A stretch of DNA of 64,000 nucleotides, from positions 1 to 64,000 of the forward strand of contig NZ_JAIQDE010000026.1 of NCBI RefSeq assembly GCF_020037015.1. Reading direction: 5' to 3'. This DNA is from Corallococcus sp. AS-1-6 (lineage in GTDB: Bacteria > Myxococcota > Myxococcia > Myxococcales > Myxococcaceae). Position 1 is the stretch's first letter. Each line of letters starts with the position of its first letter. The notes beneath the pieces were generated by a model, which saw only the letters and a program-made list of their open reading frames with translations, ran no database searches and was not told where the DNA came from. The position numbers and the translations under genes are program-made. Below, one piece after another: positions 44,804 through 55,950 of this stretch.

Positions 44804-46332
44804 GTGCTCCCTTCCGCCTGCGTTCCGCCGGTCCCCTGATGATGCGCTCCACGCTCGCCGCGCTGCTGTTCACCTCCGCGTGCGCGACCACGCCGGCGCC
44901 CGCTCCCACGCCTCCGCCCACGCCGCCCGCCGCGGCGCCGGAGGCCCCGGCCACGCCCGCGCCCACCCCTCCGCTGTCCACGAAGGGCGTGACGCTGCCG
45001 GAGACGACCTCCGTCACGCTGAAGAACGGCGTGCGGCTGCTGCTCGTGGAGAAGCACGAACTGCCCCTGGTGTCCTTCAGCGCGTGGCTCAAGGGCGGCG
45101 CCGTCACCGACCCCGCCGGCAAGGAGGGCCTGGCCGCGCTCACCGCCGAGCTGCTCCAGAAGGGCGCGGGCTCCCGCAACGCCCAGCAGTTCGCCGACGC
45201 CGTGGACGGCGTGGGCGGCGAGCTGGAGGTCGTGCCCGCCCGCGAGGCGCTCGTCCTCAACGGCAGCTTCCAGTCCCGCGACACCGCGCTGATGGTGGAG
45301 CTGCTGTCGGACATGCTCGTGCGCCCGCGCTTCGACGCGCAGGAGCTGGAGAAGGCCCGCGCGCTGCGCGTGTCCGAAATCGCCTCCGCCAAGGACGGCG
45401 ACCCGCGCGCGCTCATCGGCGTGTACTTCAACGCCTTCCACTTCCCGGCTCACCCGTACGGCGGCTCCGCGGTGGGCAGCGAGGCGTCGCTGCCGGGCAT
45501 CAGCCGGGCCGACGTGCTCGGCTGGGCGAAGGCGAACCTGGGCGGGGACCGGCTCATCCTCTCCGTCGTGGGCGACTTCGACGCGAAGCAGCTCGCCGCG
45601 AAGCTGGAGGCCGCGCTGGGCGGATGGGCCCCGGCGGCGCAGCCGCTCGCGGCCGTACCCCCCACCGCGCCCACGAAGGGCCGCCACGTGCTGCTGGTGG
45701 ACAAGCCCGACGCCACCCAGACCTACTTCGCCATCGGCAACACCGGCATCCGCCGCACCGACCCGGACCGCGTCGTGGCGGAGCTGGGCAACACCGTGCT
45801 GGGCGGCCGCTTCACCTCGCTGCTCAACACCGAGCTGCGCGTGAAGACCGGCCTCACCTACGGCGCGCGCTCCTCGCTGGCCCCGGCCCTCCAGCCCGGC
45901 ACCGTCGTCCTCACGTCCTATACCCAGACAGACTCCACGGGCCGTGCCATAGACCTGGCACTGGACGTGCTGGCGCGCTACCGCCAGGACGGCATGGACG
46001 ACGCCACGCTCGCCTCCGCCAAGGCCTACGTGCTGGGGCAGTTCCCCCCGACGCTGGAGACGGGCGAACAGCTCGCCATGAAGCTGTCGGAGCTGGCCTT
46101 CTACGGCCTGGACGCACAGGACGTGAACGGGTTCGCGGACGCCGTGTCCGCGGCCACCCGCGGCAGCGTGCACACCGTGCTCCAGCGCGTCCTGCCCGCC
46201 CGGGAGGACCTGACGTTCGTCCTCATTGGCAAGGCGGAGGCCCTGCGCGACGTGGCCCGGAAGTACGGCCCCGTCACGGAGATGAAGATCTCCGACAAGC
46301 GCTTCGCCCCGCCGGCCGCGCCGGGCCGCTAA
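44800..46332 (+). CDS. M16-like lipoprotein, inactive partner subunit
   Basis: The 510-residue product has a lipoprotein signal (F-T-S-A-C near residue 28), a Pro/Ala-rich linker and two M16-type halves. The place of H-x-x-E-H is taken by L-T-A-E-L in [10 protein letters not shown], so the zinc site is lost. The R/Y pair of the partner subunit is suggested by [14 protein letters not shown] near 350, as in the non-catalytic subunits of heterodimeric M16B peptidases. It should form a complex with the product of the upstream gene, bringing it to the membrane. Confidence 0.9.
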   Translation: MSAPFRLRSAGPLMMRSTLAALLFTSACATTPAPAPTPPPTPPAAAPEAPATPAPTPPLSTKGVTLPETTSVTLKNGVRLLLVEKHELPLVSFSAWLKGGAVTDPAGKEGLAALTAELLQKGAGSRNAQQFADAVDGVGGELEVVPAREALVLNGSFQSRDTALMVELLSDMLVRPRFDAQELEKARALRVSEIASAKDGDPRALIGVYFNAFHFPAHPYGGSAVGSEASLPGISRADVLGWAKANLGGDRLILSVVGDFDAKQLAAKLEAALGGWAPAAQPLAAVPPTAPTKGRHVLLVDKPDATQTYFAIGNTGIRRTDPDRVVAELGNTVLGGRFTSLLNTELRVKTGLTYGARSSLAPALQPGTVVLTSYTQTDSTGRAIDLALDVLARYRQDGMDDATLASAKAYVLGQFPPTLETGEQLAMKLSELAFYGLDAQDVNGFADAVSAATRGSVHTVLQRVLPAREDLTFVLIGKAEALRDVARKYGPVTEMKISDKRFAPPAAPGR

Positions 46333-46343
46333 AGGCAGAGGCA

Positions 46344-46373
46344 GGTGGGCGCAAGCCTGGAATTGCGCCCACC
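46344..46373 (+). terminator. Hairpin after the M16 pair
   Basis: GGTGGGCGCAA (46344-46354) pairs perfectly with TTGCGCCCACC (46363-46373) around an eight-base loop. It has no T-run, but begins 12 bases after the stop codon. Confidence 0.65.
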
Positions 46374-46382
46374 GGAATTATC

Positions 46383-46439
46383 CTCCAAAAAGTAAATAAT
46401 CAGGAAGTCAGACGCTTCGCGTATAGAAGGCAGCGTCTG
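46383..46439 (+). promoter_or_regulatory. CTCCAAAAAGTA box and inverted repeat upstream of secreted lipoprotein gene
   Basis: CTCCAAAAAGTA at 46383-46394 recurs at 49513-49524 before the M4 protease gene. Further on CAGACGCT (46409-46416) and AGCGTCTG (46432-46439) form a perfect inverted repeat around 15 bases containing TATAGA. Both are possible operator sites. Confidence 0.4.
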
Positions 46440-46491
46440 GTTTGGGCCGGGACCGGACAATCATTGCGATTGCTTGTCACGAAGGCCCATC

Positions 46492-48111
46492 ATGTCCTTG
46501 CGACGTCTGTCGTTGTTGCTCGTCCCCACCTGCGCGGCCTGGCTGGGCTGCGGGGATGCCGCGCCTCCCTCCGAGGAGGTGAACCCTCCCGAAATCGCCA
46601 TGGACCCCCGCGAGGGGACCGCGGTCATCGCCAACGAGGACATGCTGCCGGGCTGTGGCGAGCCCGACGGGGGCACGGGGCCTTTGGACGCGGGCACGTC
46701 CGTGCTGGTGACGGCGGACTCCCGCTTCCACTCCAGCGCCGGGGTGACGGTGGTGCCCCAGAGCCTGGCCGGCCGCGACCTGGAGATATTGGTCCCCAAC
46801 GGCATCGCCTTCGACCGGTACTCCGGCACGCCGGTGGCGGGGGGCATGCGCTTCGACACCGTTCCGGAAGGTGAGTACTTCCTGCGCTCCGGCCGGAACT
46901 ACTACCTGACGCGCGAGCGCCACTTCGACCTGGGCGTCAACCGCATTGGCCGGCCGGACGCGGTCTACCTGCCGGCGTTCGTGGATTCCCCCGCGTCGGT
47001 GGAGCTCTTCAACCTGGAGCCCTGGCAGGACTATGTGTCCATCTCCGAGCAGGGCAGCTCCGTGCAGCTCAGCAGCGCGGACGTGGACCTGTTCAGCGCG
47101 TTGTCCGTGTGGGCCCCGGCCGGTGACACGTCCATCGTCGACCCGTACGCCTCCGCGTACCTCAACAACGGCTACGGGGCCCCTGTCCTGGATGCGTCGA
47201 AGGGCGACCGCATCTACGTGAACCAGCTCAACTCCGTGCAGGCCGGGACGCTGCCGAGCGGCGGGACCCTGGCGTACCAGTCGGTGGTGAGCAGCGCGCA
47301 CCTGCCGTCGTTCTCGTTCACCCCGGACGGCACCACCCCGCTGCCGCTGGCGGCCACGCTGCAGCCCGTGAGGCAGACGCCCTTCTCCCTGGAGTGGCGC
47401 CTGAGCGAGTTCACCCGCTGGCGCTCGGACGCGAACCCCAGCGGCACGCTCAACTACCCGTCGTTGTCGCTGGTGCCCGCGCCGTTCGGCTACCAGGACG
47501 GCTGGGTGGGCTATCAGGGGGAGCTGTTCAACATGTGGCTGCCGCGCGGCGAGGACGGCGTCATCGCGAGCCGGCTCGCCTACGGCAATCCCTATCCGTC
47601 CAACTGGGGCGTGGTGGGCACCGCCGGCTATTCGTTCCGGTCCGCGACGCCCGTCGTCATCGGGAGCCGGATCCACTACCCCAGCGGCAACATCTACGTC
47701 ACCGACCGGCTGGACCGCCTCATCGCCGGTCCCATCCAGCCGCCGGTGTCGCCGCCGCGGGAGCTGCGCATCGACGGCGTGGACGCCTATGTGTCGCGCG
47801 TGGTGGGCACCAACCAGCCCGTCATCTCCTGGCGGCCTCCCGTCCTGGGCACGGCCCGGAACTACGTGGTGTCCGTCATCCAGTTGATCAGCACCTACGC
47901 CGCCAACCCCACGCTGCGCTTCTACGTGCCCGGTGACCGGACGCATGTCCGCCTGCCGCCGGACCTGCTGCTGCCGGGCACCACCTACTATGTGCGCGTG
48001 ATGGCGGAGGGCTCGCCGAACTACGAGCCCTCGCGCGCCCCGTACGTCACCGCGGAGCTGCTGCCCATCATCACCGCGGACACGTTCAGCGCCGTCTTCA
48101 CCACGCCGTAG
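46492..48111 (+). CDS. Large secreted lipoprotein with C-terminal Fn3-like part
   Basis: The 539-residue product has a signal ending in W-L-G-C (Cys20), an acidic Pro-rich linker and a long beta-rich body with no catalytic motif that I can see. The C-terminus (about residues 420-535) with S-W-R-P-P-V-L-G-T-A-R-N-Y-V-V-S-V and T-T-Y-Y-V-R-V-M-A looks like a fibronectin type III domain. The ATG at 46492 has GAAGG seven bases upstream; an in-frame TTG lies at 46474. It may bind other cells or polymers. Confidence 0.75.
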   Translation: MSLRRLSLLLVPTCAAWLGCGDAAPPSEEVNPPEIAMDPREGTAVIANEDMLPGCGEPDGGTGPLDAGTSVLVTADSRFHSSAGVTVVPQSLAGRDLEILVPNGIAFDRYSGTPVAGGMRFDTVPEGEYFLRSGRNYYLTRERHFDLGVNRIGRPDAVYLPAFVDSPASVELFNLEPWQDYVSISEQGSSVQLSSADVDLFSALSVWAPAGDTSIVDPYASAYLNNGYGAPVLDASKGDRIYVNQLNSVQAGTLPSGGTLAYQSVVSSAHLPSFSFTPDGTTPLPLAATLQPVRQTPFSLEWRLSEFTRWRSDANPSGTLNYPSLSLVPAPFGYQDGWVGYQGELFNMWLPRGEDGVIASRLAYGNPYPSNWGVVGTAGYSFRSATPVVIGSRIHYPSGNIYVTDRLDRLIAGPIQPPVSPPRELRIDGVDAYVSRVVGTNQPVISWRPPVLGTARNYVVSVIQLISTYAANPTLRFYVPGDRTHVRLPPDLLLPGTTYYVRVMAEGSPNYEPSRAPYVTAELLPIITADTFSAVFTTP

Positions 48112-48129
48112 TCCCGGCGTGGCGGCCCG

Positions 48130-49329
48130 CTACCGCGCCGGCTGGCGGTGGCGGGCCATGCACTGCTGGTAGCGGGCGTCCACCGACTTCGCGAACCACG
48201 CGGTGGAGCGCTCCCCGCTCAGCTTCACGCTCTTGAGCGTCACCTGGGGCAATTGGGCGTAGGCGGGCGCCTGTCCCGTCCGGTTCGCGTACACGCGCTT
48301 CACCGCCAGGTACGTGTCCGTCTTCTCGAAGTCCGCCGTCTTCTCCTCCTCCACGTCCCGGCGCACCCGGCGCTCGCTCAGGTCCGGCGCGTAGCGCTGA
48401 CGGAAGAGGAGCAGCGCCTGGAGGCTCTGGCTGTCCTCGCCGCGCGGCTCACCGTCCTTGTCATAGAGCTGGAGGTCGCCGTCGGTCGCCAGGGGGACGC
48501 CGGTGAGCCGGCTGACCTGGGCCTGGAGCGCGGCGTTGCGCGAGCTGTAGACGCCGCTGTTGTAGTCCGCGAAGCGGTAGAGCGGCGCGTCGTACGCGGC
48601 CTGGAAGCCCAGGAGCCGCGCGGTGCCGTAGCGCACGCCGCCCGCGCGCGTGTAGAGCGACTCGCGCACCGCCACCGGATCCGCGTCCGGGCCCGCCTTC
48701 TCCACCGCGTAGCGCACGCTGACCTGCATGGAGCCCGCGGTGGTGACGGGGTTCTGCCCCGCGAACGAAGACGGACCGAACAGCGAGCTGGCCAGGTCCG
48801 CGGCCGCGTACGCCGCCGGGTACTCCGCTTCGTAGTACGCCAGCATGTCCCGGAAGAGCCGGTCCAGGTCCCGCTCCGTGCGCAGGGTGTCCAGCCGCGC
48901 CCCGAAGGTGCGCTTCGCCCCCTTCGGCTTCGCCGCGAGGACGTCATCCAAAAGCCGCCGCCCCAGGGGGCCCAGCCGCCCCGCGGTGCTGTCCAGCTTC
49001 TGACGCACCAGCCTGGGCAGCCCCGGCACCGCGGGGTCCGCCTGGAAGCCGGACTCCTGTTCAATGATGGCCAGCACCTGACACACCTCCGGCGCCGCGG
49101 CCGGAATCGCCTCCGCCTCCAGCGCCGCCAGCACGTCGCCCGCCCACCCCTCGCGCTCCGCCGCCCCCTTCACCTTCGCGGGCAGCAGCCGCGCCACCTG
49201 CGCCACCGACAACGTGGGCGGCGCTGGCACCTGCGTCACCACCGGGGCTCGGGACGCGCAGGCCGTGAGCGCCAGCAGCACCCCCACGCACAGCCCCTCC
49301 GCCCACCGGCGTTCGCCGTTCCGCGTCAT
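48130..49329 (-). CDS. DUF1615 lipoprotein, lysozyme-like
   Basis: The 399-residue product has a signal ending L-T-A-C near residue 24. The body holds V-C-Q-V-L-A-I-I-E-Q-E-S-G-F-Q-A-D-P near 82, which resembles the catalytic helix of lytic transglycosylase-like folds (I-x-x-x-E-S-x-F), and A-G-S-M-Q-V-S-V near 207, typical of the G-x-M-Q motif. This fits DUF1615. A role in murein cleavage is thus plausible but unproven. AGGGGG lies five bases before the ATG. It is convergent with the lipoprotein gene ending at 48111. Confidence 0.82.
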   Translation of the reverse strand: MTRNGERRWAEGLCVGVLLALTACASRAPVVTQVPAPPTLSVAQVARLLPAKVKGAAEREGWAGDVLAALEAEAIPAAAPEVCQVLAIIEQESGFQADPAVPGLPRLVRQKLDSTAGRLGPLGRRLLDDVLAAKPKGAKRTFGARLDTLRTERDLDRLFRDMLAYYEAEYPAAYAAADLASSLFGPSSFAGQNPVTTAGSMQVSVRYAVEKAGPDADPVAVRESLYTRAGGVRYGTARLLGFQAAYDAPLYRFADYNSGVYSSRNAALQAQVSRLTGVPLATDGDLQLYDKDGEPRGEDSQSLQALLLFRQRYAPDLSERRVRRDVEEEKTADFEKTDTYLAVKRVYANRTGQAPAYAQLPQVTLKSVKLSGERSTAWFAKSVDARYQQCMARHRQPAR

Positions 49330-49587
49330 GTCAGCCCCCTGAGGCATCCTTCCGCCCGTCTCATGAAACATTTTTTGAGACATCCTGGATGCAGGACCGT
49401 TGTCTCCTGAGATAAGCTGAAGAACAGCAAGATGGCTCAGGTTTGCTAAAGCTGTAATTCCAGCTATCCATGCTTGTTGTGTAGGGCGCGAGAAAGTGAC
49501 CAAACGTACTTTCTCCAAAAAGTAGTTGATCTGATGAATTCAAGTGTGTCACGTAGCACCCCGCTGTTTCTTCATGGAGGTATCGCG
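49330..49587. promoter_or_regulatory. AT-rich divergent region upstream of the M4 protease gene
   Basis: This 258-base region is far more A/T-rich than its surroundings. CTCCAAAAAGTA is at 49513-49524. Runs such as CATTTTTTGAG near 49370 lie close to the DUF1615 start. Open frames in it, including an ATG at 49534, have no ribosome-binding site and are not taken as coding. Confidence 0.5.
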
Positions 49588-51804
49588 TTGGCTCATCGAC
49601 TGTTGAAGACGATTGGCGCGGCCTGGTTGGGCGTGGCTCTGACGGCGTGCGGTACGCAGGGTCCCTCGGGGGAAGAGGCTCAGGCGCCTGAGCAGGAGAG
49701 GTCGGGCGAGGACATCCAGAGCACGCTGAACGCGCTCGGCGGCGCCCAGGTGGTGGGCGTGCACGCGGACGGCATCCCGGACAGCATCCAGGGCGAGCTC
49801 GGCCGCGTGGAGCGGACGCTCAACACGCTGGACGCGAGCCGCCAGGCGGTGGCGCGCGTGGCGCCGGCGTTCCGGCTGAACGCGGAAGACATGGTGCTGC
49901 GCAAGTCGAGCACCGACGAGCAGGGCAACCAGCACCTGCGCTTCACGCAGACGAAGAACGGCCTGGAGGTCGTCGGCGGTGAGCTGGTGGTGCACGTGCG
50001 TCCGGACGGCACGGTGTTCCGCGCCAACGGCTCCGCGCGTGACGGCGCGAACGTGTCCGCGCTGCCGCGCATCGCGGCCGCGTCCGCGCGTGAGGCGGCG
50101 CTGAGCGCGACGGTGGGCACGGGCCTGGAGGCCCAGGGTGCTCCCCGCCTGGTGTACGTGCGCACCGAGGAAGGCGCGCTGCGCCTGGCGTACGAAGTGA
50201 CGGTGACGGGTGAGAGCAACCTGATGCCGCTGCGCGACCGCGTGTACGTGTCCGCCCAGGACGGCTCCATCGTGCTGCGCGCGCCGCAGATCCACTCCGC
50301 GCTCAACCGCAAGGTGTACAGCGCGAACAACGGCACCTCCACCCCGGGCACGCTCAAGCGCAGCGAGGGCCAGGCGGCCATCGGTGACTCCCATGTCGAC
50401 ACCAACTACGACATGCTGGGCTACACCTACGACTGCTACAAGGTGCTCTTCAACCGCGACTCGCTGAACAACGCGGGCGCCACGCTCATCAGCACGGTGC
50501 ACTACAGCACCAACTACGTGAACGCCTACTGGGACGGCACCCAGATGGTGTACGGCGATGGCGACGGCGTGAACTCCATCGAGCTGGGCAAGGACGCGGA
50601 CGTCACGGTCCACGAGCTGACCCACGCGGTGACGGAGTACGAGTCCAACCTCACGTACTCCGGCCAGTCCGGCGGTCTCAACGAGGCGATGTCCGACACG
50701 TTCGGCGCCGTCTGCGAGAGCCGCGTGAACAACTGGAGCACGGCGGCGGCCATCTGGATGGTGGGCGAGGACGTCTGGACGCCGGGCACGGCGAACGACG
50801 CCTTGCGCTACATGGATGACCCGGCGAAGGACGGCGTGTCCAAGGACTGGGCGCCCAACGTGACGTCCAGCACGGACGTGCACTACAGCTCCGGCGTGCC
50901 GAACCTGGCGTTCGCGCTGCTCTCCAAGGGCGGCGTGCACCCGCGCGGCCGCAGCAGCATCAACGTGCCGGCCATCGGCGTCGAGAAGGCCGCCCGCATC
51001 TGGTACAAGGCCAACACCGACCTCTTCACGGCGAGCACCACGTTCGCGCAGGCGAAGACCTGGACCATCCAGGCCGCCGCGGACCTGGGCTACGACGCGG
51101 CGACGCAGGACGCGGTGAAGGCGGCCTGGGAAGCGGTGGGCGTGGGCGTGACGGTGCCGCCCCCGACCTCCACCCCGCTGTCCAACGGCACCGCGGTGAC
51201 GGGCCTGAGCGACAGCGCGGGCAACGCCAAGTACTTCTCGCTGGTGGTCCCCTCGGGCGCCACGTCCCTGTCGTTCACCACCTCCGGTGGCACGGGTGAC
51301 GTGGACCTGTACGTGCGCTTCGGCGCCGCGCCGGACTCGGCCACCTACGACTGCCGTCCGTACGCCAGCGGCAACGCGGAGACGTGCACCATCACCAACA
51401 TCCAGGCGGGCACCTACTACGTGATGCTGAACGCCTACTCGGCGTACTCGGGCGTGTCGCTGACGGGCACGTACGGCACCGGCGGTGGCGGCGGCAACGT
51501 GCTGCAGAACAACGTGCCGGTGACGGGCATCGCCGGCGCCTCCGGCTCCTTCACCAACGAGTGGATCACCCTGGACGTGCCGGCCGGCCGCTCGGTCACC
51601 ATCACCACCTCCGGTGGCACGGGTGACGGCGACCTGTACGTGAAGTTCGGCTCCTCGCCGACGACCAGCTCCTACGACTGCCGTCCGTACCTGTCCGGCA
51701 ACACGGAGACCTGCACCCTCTCCAAGACGACCGCGGGCAAGTACTACGTGAAGATCCGTGGCTACAGCGCCTACTCGGGCGTGACGCTCAAGGCCGTCTG
51801 GTAG
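49588..51804 (+). CDS. Secreted M4 (thermolysin family) metalloprotease with two PPC domains
   Basis: The 738-residue preproenzyme starts with TTG at 49588, chosen because GGAGG lies seven bases upstream; it gives a signal with L-T-A-C (Cys21). A FTP/PepSY-type propeptide covers about residues 60-220. The catalytic domain has H342-E-L-T-H346 with Glu366 in G-G-L-N-E-A-M-S-D and a downstream His. Two PPC beta-sandwich domains follow (about 545-635 and 645-738), with the repeat G-G-T-G-D-V/G-D-L-Y-V and Y-D-C-R-P-Y. It is an extracellular protease, suited to predatory nutrition. The lipobox may mean surface attachment before maturation. Confidence 0.93.
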   Translation: MAHRLLKTIGAAWLGVALTACGTQGPSGEEAQAPEQERSGEDIQSTLNALGGAQVVGVHADGIPDSIQGELGRVERTLNTLDASRQAVARVAPAFRLNAEDMVLRKSSTDEQGNQHLRFTQTKNGLEVVGGELVVHVRPDGTVFRANGSARDGANVSALPRIAAASAREAALSATVGTGLEAQGAPRLVYVRTEEGALRLAYEVTVTGESNLMPLRDRVYVSAQDGSIVLRAPQIHSALNRKVYSANNGTSTPGTLKRSEGQAAIGDSHVDTNYDMLGYTYDCYKVLFNRDSLNNAGATLISTVHYSTNYVNAYWDGTQMVYGDGDGVNSIELGKDADVTVHELTHAVTEYESNLTYSGQSGGLNEAMSDTFGAVCESRVNNWSTAAAIWMVGEDVWTPGTANDALRYMDDPAKDGVSKDWAPNVTSSTDVHYSSGVPNLAFALLSKGGVHPRGRSSINVPAIGVEKAARIWYKANTDLFTASTTFAQAKTWTIQAAADLGYDAATQDAVKAAWEAVGVGVTVPPPTSTPLSNGTAVTGLSDSAGNAKYFSLVVPSGATSLSFTTSGGTGDVDLYVRFGAAPDSATYDCRPYASGNAETCTITNIQAGTYYVMLNAYSAYSGVSLTGTYGTGGGGGNVLQNNVPVTGIAGASGSFTNEWITLDVPAGRSVTITTSGGTGDGDLYVKFGSSPTTSSYDCRPYLSGNTETCTLSKTTAGKYYVKIRGYSAYSGVTLKAVW

Positions 51805-51860
51805 TCGCATCCGCTTCCAGCCCGGCTCCCTTCGTGTGAGGGGGGCCGGGATGAAGACAG

Positions 51861-51891
51861 GCACCCGGGGAGCCCTCATGGCTTCCCGGGT
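51861..51891. terminator. Bidirectional hairpin terminator
   Basis: CACCCGGGGAGCC (51861-51873) pairs with GGCTTCCCGGGTG (51879-51891) with one mismatch and a five-base loop. It lies between two convergent genes. A second, weaker hairpin is just upstream near 51817-51850. Confidence 0.7.
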
Positions 51892-51907
51892 GTCGTCGTT
51901 TCCGGCC

Positions 51908-52624
51908 CTAGCGCCGGACCTGCACGTCGCGCGCGACGGTGCGTCCGCCCATGAGGACGAACTGCGCGCGCACCGGGGTGCCCTCCTGGATTTCCTTGAG
52001 GGGCACGCGCTGGCCCTGGCGCAGGCCGCGGCTGCGCTGGTCGAGCTGGAGCTCGTAGACGGTGCCTTCACCGTCGCGCACGTGCAGGGTGTTCCTGCCC
52101 ACGCGCGTCACCCGGCCGCTCACCGTGCTGGACGCGATGATGACCTGCTCCAGCGGCCGGTTGGCGGAGGTGTCCGTCACCGCCGCCCGCGCCGCCTTGG
52201 CCGCGCCCTCGTACCAGGCCTCGTCGTCGCTGGCCTGCACGGCCTGGGCGCCAATCATCACCCGGCCCTCGGCGGGGGCCTGCGTCGCGGGCTGCTGCCG
52301 CGCGTTCGCCTGGGCCGGGGTGCCCCGCGCGGGCTCGGTGACGCGGGGGCCTGGCAGCGGCCGGGCGCCGGGCGGAGGCGCCGCGTCCGGAGGCACCTGT
52401 GCGTTCGCCGTGGGGCTCGCGTCGCCGCTGGGGGCGCGGTCGCCGTCCACCGTGCTTCGCGCCAGCGCGGGCGTGGCCGGCACCATCAGCCCGCCGCTCG
52501 CGGAGTCCCGGGTCCGCAGCGTCGCCGGTTCCGCCGGCACCGCGTCCACGGTGTCGTGCTCCCGACAGCCGGAAGCGAGCGAGCACAGCGCCACCATCCC
52601 CCACCACATCCAACGTCCACCCAT
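51908..52624 (-). CDS. Small lipoprotein with C-terminal OB-like segment
   Basis: The 238-residue product has a signal ending in L-A-S-G-C (Cys near residue 20), a long Pro/Ala/Asp-rich linker (about 30-120) and a C-terminal domain with I-I-A-S-S-T-V-S-G-R-V-T-R-V-G-R-N-T-L-H-V near 170-190, an OB-like beta strand set. The family is unknown to me. GGGAGGG lies eight bases before the ATG at 52624. The in-frame extension beyond it is not coding. Confidence 0.68.
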   Translation of the reverse strand: MGGRWMWWGMVALCSLASGCREHDTVDAVPAEPATLRTRDSASGGLMVPATPALARSTVDGDRAPSGDASPTANAQVPPDAAPPPGARPLPGPRVTEPARGTPAQANARQQPATQAPAEGRVMIGAQAVQASDDEAWYEGAAKAARAAVTDTSANRPLEQVIIASSTVSGRVTRVGRNTLHVRDGEGTVYELQLDQRSRGLRQGQRVPLKEIQEGTPVRAQFVLMGGRTVARDVQVRR

Positions 52625-52718
52625 CCGCCAACCCTCCCGCAGGCGAACCTGCGGACGACCCCCTGCCGTTGCAAGCGGCCCACGTGCGACGGGGTGTCGG
52701 GTTCTGGATGGCGCGGGC

Positions 52719-53528
52719 TCAGGCGGGGAAGGTGGCGGCCACGGCGCGCACGTGCTCGCGCACCCGCGCCCTGGCGGCGAGCAGCTCCGCCGCATCCGAG
52801 GGCGTGTAGCCCAGGCACAGCACCACGTCGTCCTCGGGGGCGGCGCGCGTGCCCAGCGCCGCGTAGTCCAGCGAGCGCGGGGTGGGTTCGCCCTCGGCGT
52901 CATGGGCGAAGCGGCCGAACACGGCGGCCTGCCCGTCGCGGCCGGGCGCCGTCTCCTTGAGGGCGAAGAGGCGACGCACGGCGGCGAGCGAGTCGGGGCG
53001 CTCGCGCAGCAGGTCCGGGGACGCGGGACCTCCCAGCTCCCACTCGAGGAGCTTCAGGCAGCCGCGCACGAACTCCACGTCGGTGATGACCAGCCCGTAC
53101 AGGTACCAGTCCGCGCACGCGGCCTGGACCAGGCGGGCCTGCGCGTCGGTGAGCCAGCCGAAGGACGGGCAGGTGAACGTCTCACAGGTGGTGGCGCGGT
53201 AGACGCCGCAGTCGCGCAGGTCCGTGCCGCCCGTCACCCGCGGGTGGCCCAGGCAGCCCACGCGCTGGTGCTCCGCGTCCAGGAAGCCCAGCAGGGGACA
53301 CACCCGCACGATGGGGAAGAGGGCGGGGGCGTCCCGGTTCGCGGTGAGCTCGCGCGCGGCCTCGCCGTAGGCCTCGGGGGTGTGGGGCGTGCGGGAGAGC
53401 CGCTCCGTCTGCGCGGTGAGCCTGCGGGTCAGCGCCGCGCGCGAGTGGTCGCGGAAGTTGTAGAGGCCGCAGCAGGCGCCGCACGACGCGCCCTTGCCGG
53501 GCTGGCACAGGTGGAAGGAGACGGACAT
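52719..53528 (-). CDS. Cys-rich protein of unknown function, YkgJ-like
   Basis: The 269-residue product has an N-terminal C-G-A-C-C-G-L-Y-N-F near residue 16 and further Cys at about 77, 92, 107, 115 and 120, with V-C-P-L-L-G-F and C-L-G-H-P between. This resembles the metal-chelating Cys arrangement of YkgJ-type proteins. No signal peptide is present. The ATG is one base after the stop of the acyl-CoA dehydrogenase gene, so they are co-transcribed. The role is unknown. Confidence 0.68.
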   Translation of the reverse strand: MSVSFHLCQPGKGASCGACCGLYNFRDHSRAALTRRLTAQTERLSRTPHTPEAYGEAARELTANRDAPALFPIVRVCPLLGFLDAEHQRVGCLGHPRVTGGTDLRDCGVYRATTCETFTCPSFGWLTDAQARLVQAACADWYLYGLVITDVEFVRGCLKLLEWELGGPASPDLLRERPDSLAAVRRLFALKETAPGRDGQAAVFGRFAHDAEGEPTPRSLDYAALGTRAAPEDDVVLCLGYTPSDAAELLAARARVREHVRAVAATFPA

Positions 53529-53529
53529 G

Positions 53530-55341
<1,812 letters not shown>

Positions 55342-55352
55342 GCCCGCTTTCC

Positions 55353-55517
55353 CTACCAGGACGCGATGGGGTCGTCGAAGTCGTCGTGCGGCGGGCATTC
55401 ACCGCCGGACGCAGGAGGAGCGGCGTCCGGGCGTGGGGGCCGCGGAGGCAGCGGGGGCTTGGGCTTCCAGGTGGGGGGTGGGGGCTTGGGGCGTTGGGTG
55501 CCGGTGGTGTCTGGCAT
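55353..55517 (-). CDS. Small proline-rich protein
   Basis: The 54-residue product is Pro/Lys-rich ([17 protein letters not shown]) with an acidic end. GGAGG lies seven bases before the ATG at 55517. It is 11 bases upstream of the acyl-CoA dehydrogenase gene, so it may lead that operon. No family is known to me. Confidence 0.55.
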   Translation of the reverse strand: MPDTTGTQRPKPPPPTWKPKPPLPPRPPRPDAAPPASGGECPPHDDFDDPIASW

Positions 55518-55716
55518 TGGCGCACCTCCATGTGGGGTGGTCCCGGCGGCGCTCTGGCAAAGGTGCGTCCCATGTCTGTCCATTGCCAGGCGGGGGGCCC
55601 CGGGGTCGCAGACACGGGTGGGGGCGGACAGGGAGACAAGGTCCCGCAGGGCGTGTCGGCTCAGGCCTGCGGGAGGGGCAGGCGCGACGCATCGTTGGGA
55701 GGTGGAGGTGGTTCAG

Positions 55717-55914
55717 ATGCTCATCGTCGGCGCGATGGTGGTGGGAATCCTGTTGATGATGCTGGTGATAGGTGGGGTCATCGTGGGAGGGGCGCTCGCG
55801 CACAAGAACGCGCGCGAGGATGAGGCGCGGTGGGCGCGGGAGGACGCGGAGCGCGCGGCACGGCGCGACCGGGACAGGTCCGGGCCCGTGGGTGGAGAGC
55901 CCGTGCACGCGTGA
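55717..55914 (+). CDS. Small single-pass membrane protein
   Basis: The 65-residue product has one strong transmembrane helix (residues 2-27) and a very charged, Arg/Glu/Asp-rich tail. GGAGG lies nine bases before the ATG. It is 36 bases upstream of the JAB lipoprotein gene of module 2 and may be in the same transcript. Confidence 0.6.
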   Translation: MLIVGAMVVGILLMMLVIGGVIVGGALAHKNAREDEARWAREDAERAARRDRDRSGPVGGEPVHA

Positions 55915-55950
55915 TGCGGTCTCCTCGCGTGGATGCGAGGATGCCGCGCC

